From assembly GCF_013141765.1 (NCBI RefSeq), contig NZ_WHOD01000050.1:1-64000 (forward strand): a stretch of DNA of 64,000 nucleotides, in the 5' to 3' direction. The position numbers and the translations under genes were made by a program. Shown here in pieces: positions 61,841 through 64,000 of this stretch; position 1 is the stretch's first letter, and every line of letters starts with the position of its first letter. This DNA is from Paenibacillus foliorum (GTDB lineage: Bacteria > Bacillota > Bacilli > Paenibacillales > NBRC-103111). The notes beneath the pieces were generated by a model, which was not told the DNA's origin, did no database searches, and was given only the letters and a program-made list of their open reading frames with translations.

Positions 61841-62842
61841 ATGGAACAACGAAAGATACGCTGGGGTATCCTCGGCTGCGCAGGAATCGCGAAACGGGCG
61901 GTAATCCCGGGTACCAAGCAGTCGGAGACAGGCGAGGTTGCAGCTATTGCCAGCCGTGATGAGAGTAAAGCCGTACAGACAGCGAAAGAATTAGACATTC
62001 CAGTTGCTTATGGGAGCTATGAAGCGCTGCTAAATGATGATAGCATAGATGCCATTTATATACCTTTGCCAAATCACTTACATAAAGAATGGACGATAAA
62101 AGCAGCAGAAGCGGGCAAGCATGTGCTCTGCGAAAAACCAATCGGCTTAAATGCCGCAGAGGCCGAAGAGATGAAGGCAGCTTGCGATAAGGCCGGCGTT
62201 AAGCTTGCAGAAGCCTTTATGCACCGACATCATCCTCGTTATGCCATGATGAAAGAAGTCATTAAATCGGGCGAGATTGGCCAGATTCGCGGAATCCATG
62301 GAGCCTTTACATTTAACAGCTCACAAAATCATGGCAATGTTCGATTTAACGAGTTCATGGGTGGAGGATCGCTCTATGATGTTGGAGTATATCCGATTAG
62401 CGCGGCGCGGTTTCTGTTGGAGCAAGAACCGGAAGCAGCTACTGTACACGCCTTTTTTTCACCGGAGCATGATAATGTCGACATGATGGCTTCTGGTCTG
62501 CTGGAATTTCCAGGCGGTGTCGCTCTAACTTTCGACTGCGGAATGTGGGCTGCGGGACGAAATGTTCTTGAGGTTCTTGGAACAGAAGGACGTATAGAAT
62601 TGCCTTGCGCTTATGTAACTCGATTGAACGAAGAGGACCATTTTTTTGTCACCGTTAAAGGAGAGCGCAGAGAAGTGAAGGTGCCATATGTTAACCAATA
62701 TTCTCTGCAGGCAGACAATTTTGGACGGAGCATTCTAGAAGGTACACCACAGCTATTTGACGGTTCCGATGCTATTCTAAATATGAAGGTCATTGATGCT
62801 TGCCTCAAATCCGCCAAAGAACGTATACGCGTTGTCATTTAA
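61841..62842 (+). CDS. Gfo/Idh/MocA-family oxidoreductase
   Basis: 333 residues. Rossmann motif WGILGCAGIAKRAVIPG, cofactor Lys in CEKPIGLNAAEAEE, and the substrate domain with GGGSLYDVGVYPISAARFLL; the position of the usual catalytic His is Tyr-Pro in this subgroup (DVGVYPI), as in dimeric dihydrodiol dehydrogenase/xylose dehydrogenase-like members. Ribosome site AAGGAGTTGGAG. It lies 58 bp before an aldo-keto reductase gene, so the two likely act on related carbohydrate substrates. Confidence 0.92.
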   Translation: MEQRKIRWGILGCAGIAKRAVIPGTKQSETGEVAAIASRDESKAVQTAKELDIPVAYGSYEALLNDDSIDAIYIPLPNHLHKEWTIKAAEAGKHVLCEKPIGLNAAEAEEMKAACDKAGVKLAEAFMHRHHPRYAMMKEVIKSGEIGQIRGIHGAFTFNSSQNHGNVRFNEFMGGGSLYDVGVYPISAARFLLEQEPEAATVHAFFSPEHDNVDMMASGLLEFPGGVALTFDCGMWAAGRNVLEVLGTEGRIELPCAYVTRLNEEDHFFVTVKGERREVKVPYVNQYSLQADNFGRSILEGTPQLFDGSDAILNMKVIDACLKSAKERIRVVI

Positions 62843-62900
62843 TTTTCATTCAAGCTGAACAATACCCATTCTTACACCAACTCAAAGGAGTGTTCAAACT

Positions 62901-63836
62901 ATGAAAACCATTCGTGTACAAGGCTTGGAAAAACCTGTAAGCTGCCTGATTCAAGGCTCAGACTTTTTTACTCATGAGGTTTATGACAAAGTATGTACGG
63001 TGTTGGATCAATTTTTTGCATTGGGTGGGAATACAATCGATACTGCGTTTAATTACCGCGGCGGCCAGAGTGAAGAAACAATTGGCAGATGGATGCAGGA
63101 TCGAGGCAATCGTAAGGATGTAATCATTTTGACAAAGGGTGCACATCATGACGCAAACGGACCACGTGTTAATCCAACAGCTATCGCAAGCGATCTTGCA
63201 ACGAGTCTAGGTCGGCTGCAAACCGATTATGTGGACTTGTACGCGCTGCACCGCGATGATGTCAACATTCCAGTAAGCGTTATTATTGATGCGCTGAATG
63301 AGCATATTCGCGCAGGCCGTATTCTCACAATTGGAGCTTCCAATTGGTCGCATACAAGGCTGCAGGAAGCCAATGATTACGCAGCAGCCAACGGATTAAT
63401 CGGCTTTACCTTCAGCAGCCCTAACTTGAGCTTAGCGAAGCCGAATGAAGCGCGGTGGGCAGGCTGCGTTTCTGCAGATACAGCAACCTGCGAATGGCAT
63501 GAGAAAACTCAATTGCCGCTGCTTTCATGGTCATCACAGGCAGGAGGCTTCTTTACCGGCAACTTTGCTCCGGATAAGCTCGAGAACGCTGAGATGGTAC
63601 GTGTATATTACAGTGATGCTAACTGGGAGCGTTTGCGCCGCGCTGAAGAGCTGGCCAAGAAGAAGGGAGTCAGTCCTATTCAAATCGCGCTCGCCTATGT
63701 GTTGAATCAATCGTTCCCAAGCGCAGCCTTAATTGGAGCTCAAAACCTGGCTGAGCAGGAGTCCTGCCTTGAGGGATCCCAAATCAAGCTTACGGCTGAT
63801 GAGGTTCAATGGTTGGAAAACGTACAACTCGTTTAA
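62901..63836 (+). CDS. aldo-keto reductase
   Basis: 311 residues, (beta/alpha)8 NADP-dependent reductase. Catalytic tetrad visible: Asp in NTIDTAFNY, Tyr in the same block (FNY), Lys in VIILTKGAHH and His in DLYALHRDD. Cofactor-binding end with SPIQIALAYVLNQSFPSAAL. Ribosome site AAAGGAGTG. Probably co-transcribed with the upstream oxidoreductase and followed by a terminator. Confidence 0.92.
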   Translation: MKTIRVQGLEKPVSCLIQGSDFFTHEVYDKVCTVLDQFFALGGNTIDTAFNYRGGQSEETIGRWMQDRGNRKDVIILTKGAHHDANGPRVNPTAIASDLATSLGRLQTDYVDLYALHRDDVNIPVSVIIDALNEHIRAGRILTIGASNWSHTRLQEANDYAAANGLIGFTFSSPNLSLAKPNEARWAGCVSADTATCEWHEKTQLPLLSWSSQAGGFFTGNFAPDKLENAEMVRVYYSDANWERLRRAEELAKKKGVSPIQIALAYVLNQSFPSAALIGAQNLAEQESCLEGSQIKLTADEVQWLENVQLV

Positions 63837-63905
63837 TCTTTATCTCTAAAGTAGCTTGTAGCTAATCGATAGCGTTGTAAGTAACTATCAGCTCTTTCAT
63901 AATGC

Positions 63906-63965
63906 AAAACGCCATTCTCAACTATAGACTGCATTTAAGCAGTTTAGAATTGAAAATGGCGTTTT
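63906..63965 (+). terminator. intrinsic terminator
   Basis: 11-bp outer stem AAAACGCCATT (63906-63916) with 63955-63965, with further inner pairing (TCAA/TTGA and ACTGC/GCAGT), followed by a T-run. Confidence 0.85.
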
Positions 63966-64000
63966 TTTGGTGATAACAATTACCGTCGTTTACGAGCCAA

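Overview
The window reads as chromosomal DNA of a spore-forming Gram-positive bacterium of the Paenibacillus type. The basis is the gene content (KapB, a Spo0E-like phosphatase, a YhcN/YlaJ sporulation lipoprotein, the bacillithiol-linked YtxJ, ABC-F proteins resembling YfmM, YfmR and YkpA, a YesM/YesN-like two-component pair, an SLH-domain surface protein, a kinase-like/AAA/histidine-kinase giant protein) and strong AGGAGG ribosome sites. The species cannot be fixed from sequence alone. No rRNA, tRNA or CRISPR array was seen.

Bases 1-9243 are the foreign part: AT-rich, with decayed genes and a Tn7-like transposition module tnsA-tnsB-tnsC-tnsD (2169-8920). TnsA aligns with Tn7 TnsA almost without gaps, TnsB keeps a DDE triad, TnsC keeps Walker motifs and TnsD keeps its zinc-binding cysteines. 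The tnsD-side transposon end can be read: three 17-bp TnsB-type repeats within about 137 bp of a terminal TG/CA at 9243, like the left end of Tn7. Upstream of tnsA lie a broken second tniQ, a small unknown ORF, an XRE regulator and the end of a tyrosine recombinase. The other transposon end was not found and probably lies to the left of the window.

The element abuts a Tad/type IVb pilus cluster (9313-16491): three TadE/TadG-like pseudopilin-type proteins, a prepilin peptidase, an FHA protein and a PP2C phosphatase. The ATPase and inner-membrane genes expected upstream are missing at the junction, and a 17-codon reading frame that ends just past the junction looks like the tail of an interrupted gene.

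Bases 16573-36363 hold three ABC-F proteins (yfmM, yfmR, ykpA), an M42 peptidase, small conserved proteins, kapB followed by a multi-pass histidine kinase and NarL-type regulator, an oxidoreductase, a TRIC channel, a sporulation lipoprotein, an orphan OmpR regulator, a Spo0E-like protein, an HxlR regulator with a visible operator, purT and an AIM24 protein. Bases 36464-47550 form one locus: a YesM/YesN-like sensor-regulator pair, then a MacB-like export system (two ATPases, lipoprotein adaptor, large permease) and a large secreted protein; the second ATPase carries a C-terminal AbrB-like domain.

Bases 47692-63836 hold a phosphodiesterase, ytxJ, an esterase, a 1702-residue pseudokinase/AAA/GAF/histidine-kinase protein, an SLH-VWA surface protein, an epimerase, topoisomerase III and an AraC regulator divergent from an oxidoreductase/aldo-keto reductase pair.

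Two repeat families cut across the map. Five genes have a related leader that folds into a hairpin directly before the Shine-Dalgarno sequence, with base changes that preserve pairing between copies (12681, 25881, 31074, 33905, 47638). A second, about 110-bp palindromic repeat lies directly behind the stop codons of two unrelated genes (22536 and 31928). I could not match either to a known family, and they are my main candidates for something undescribed.
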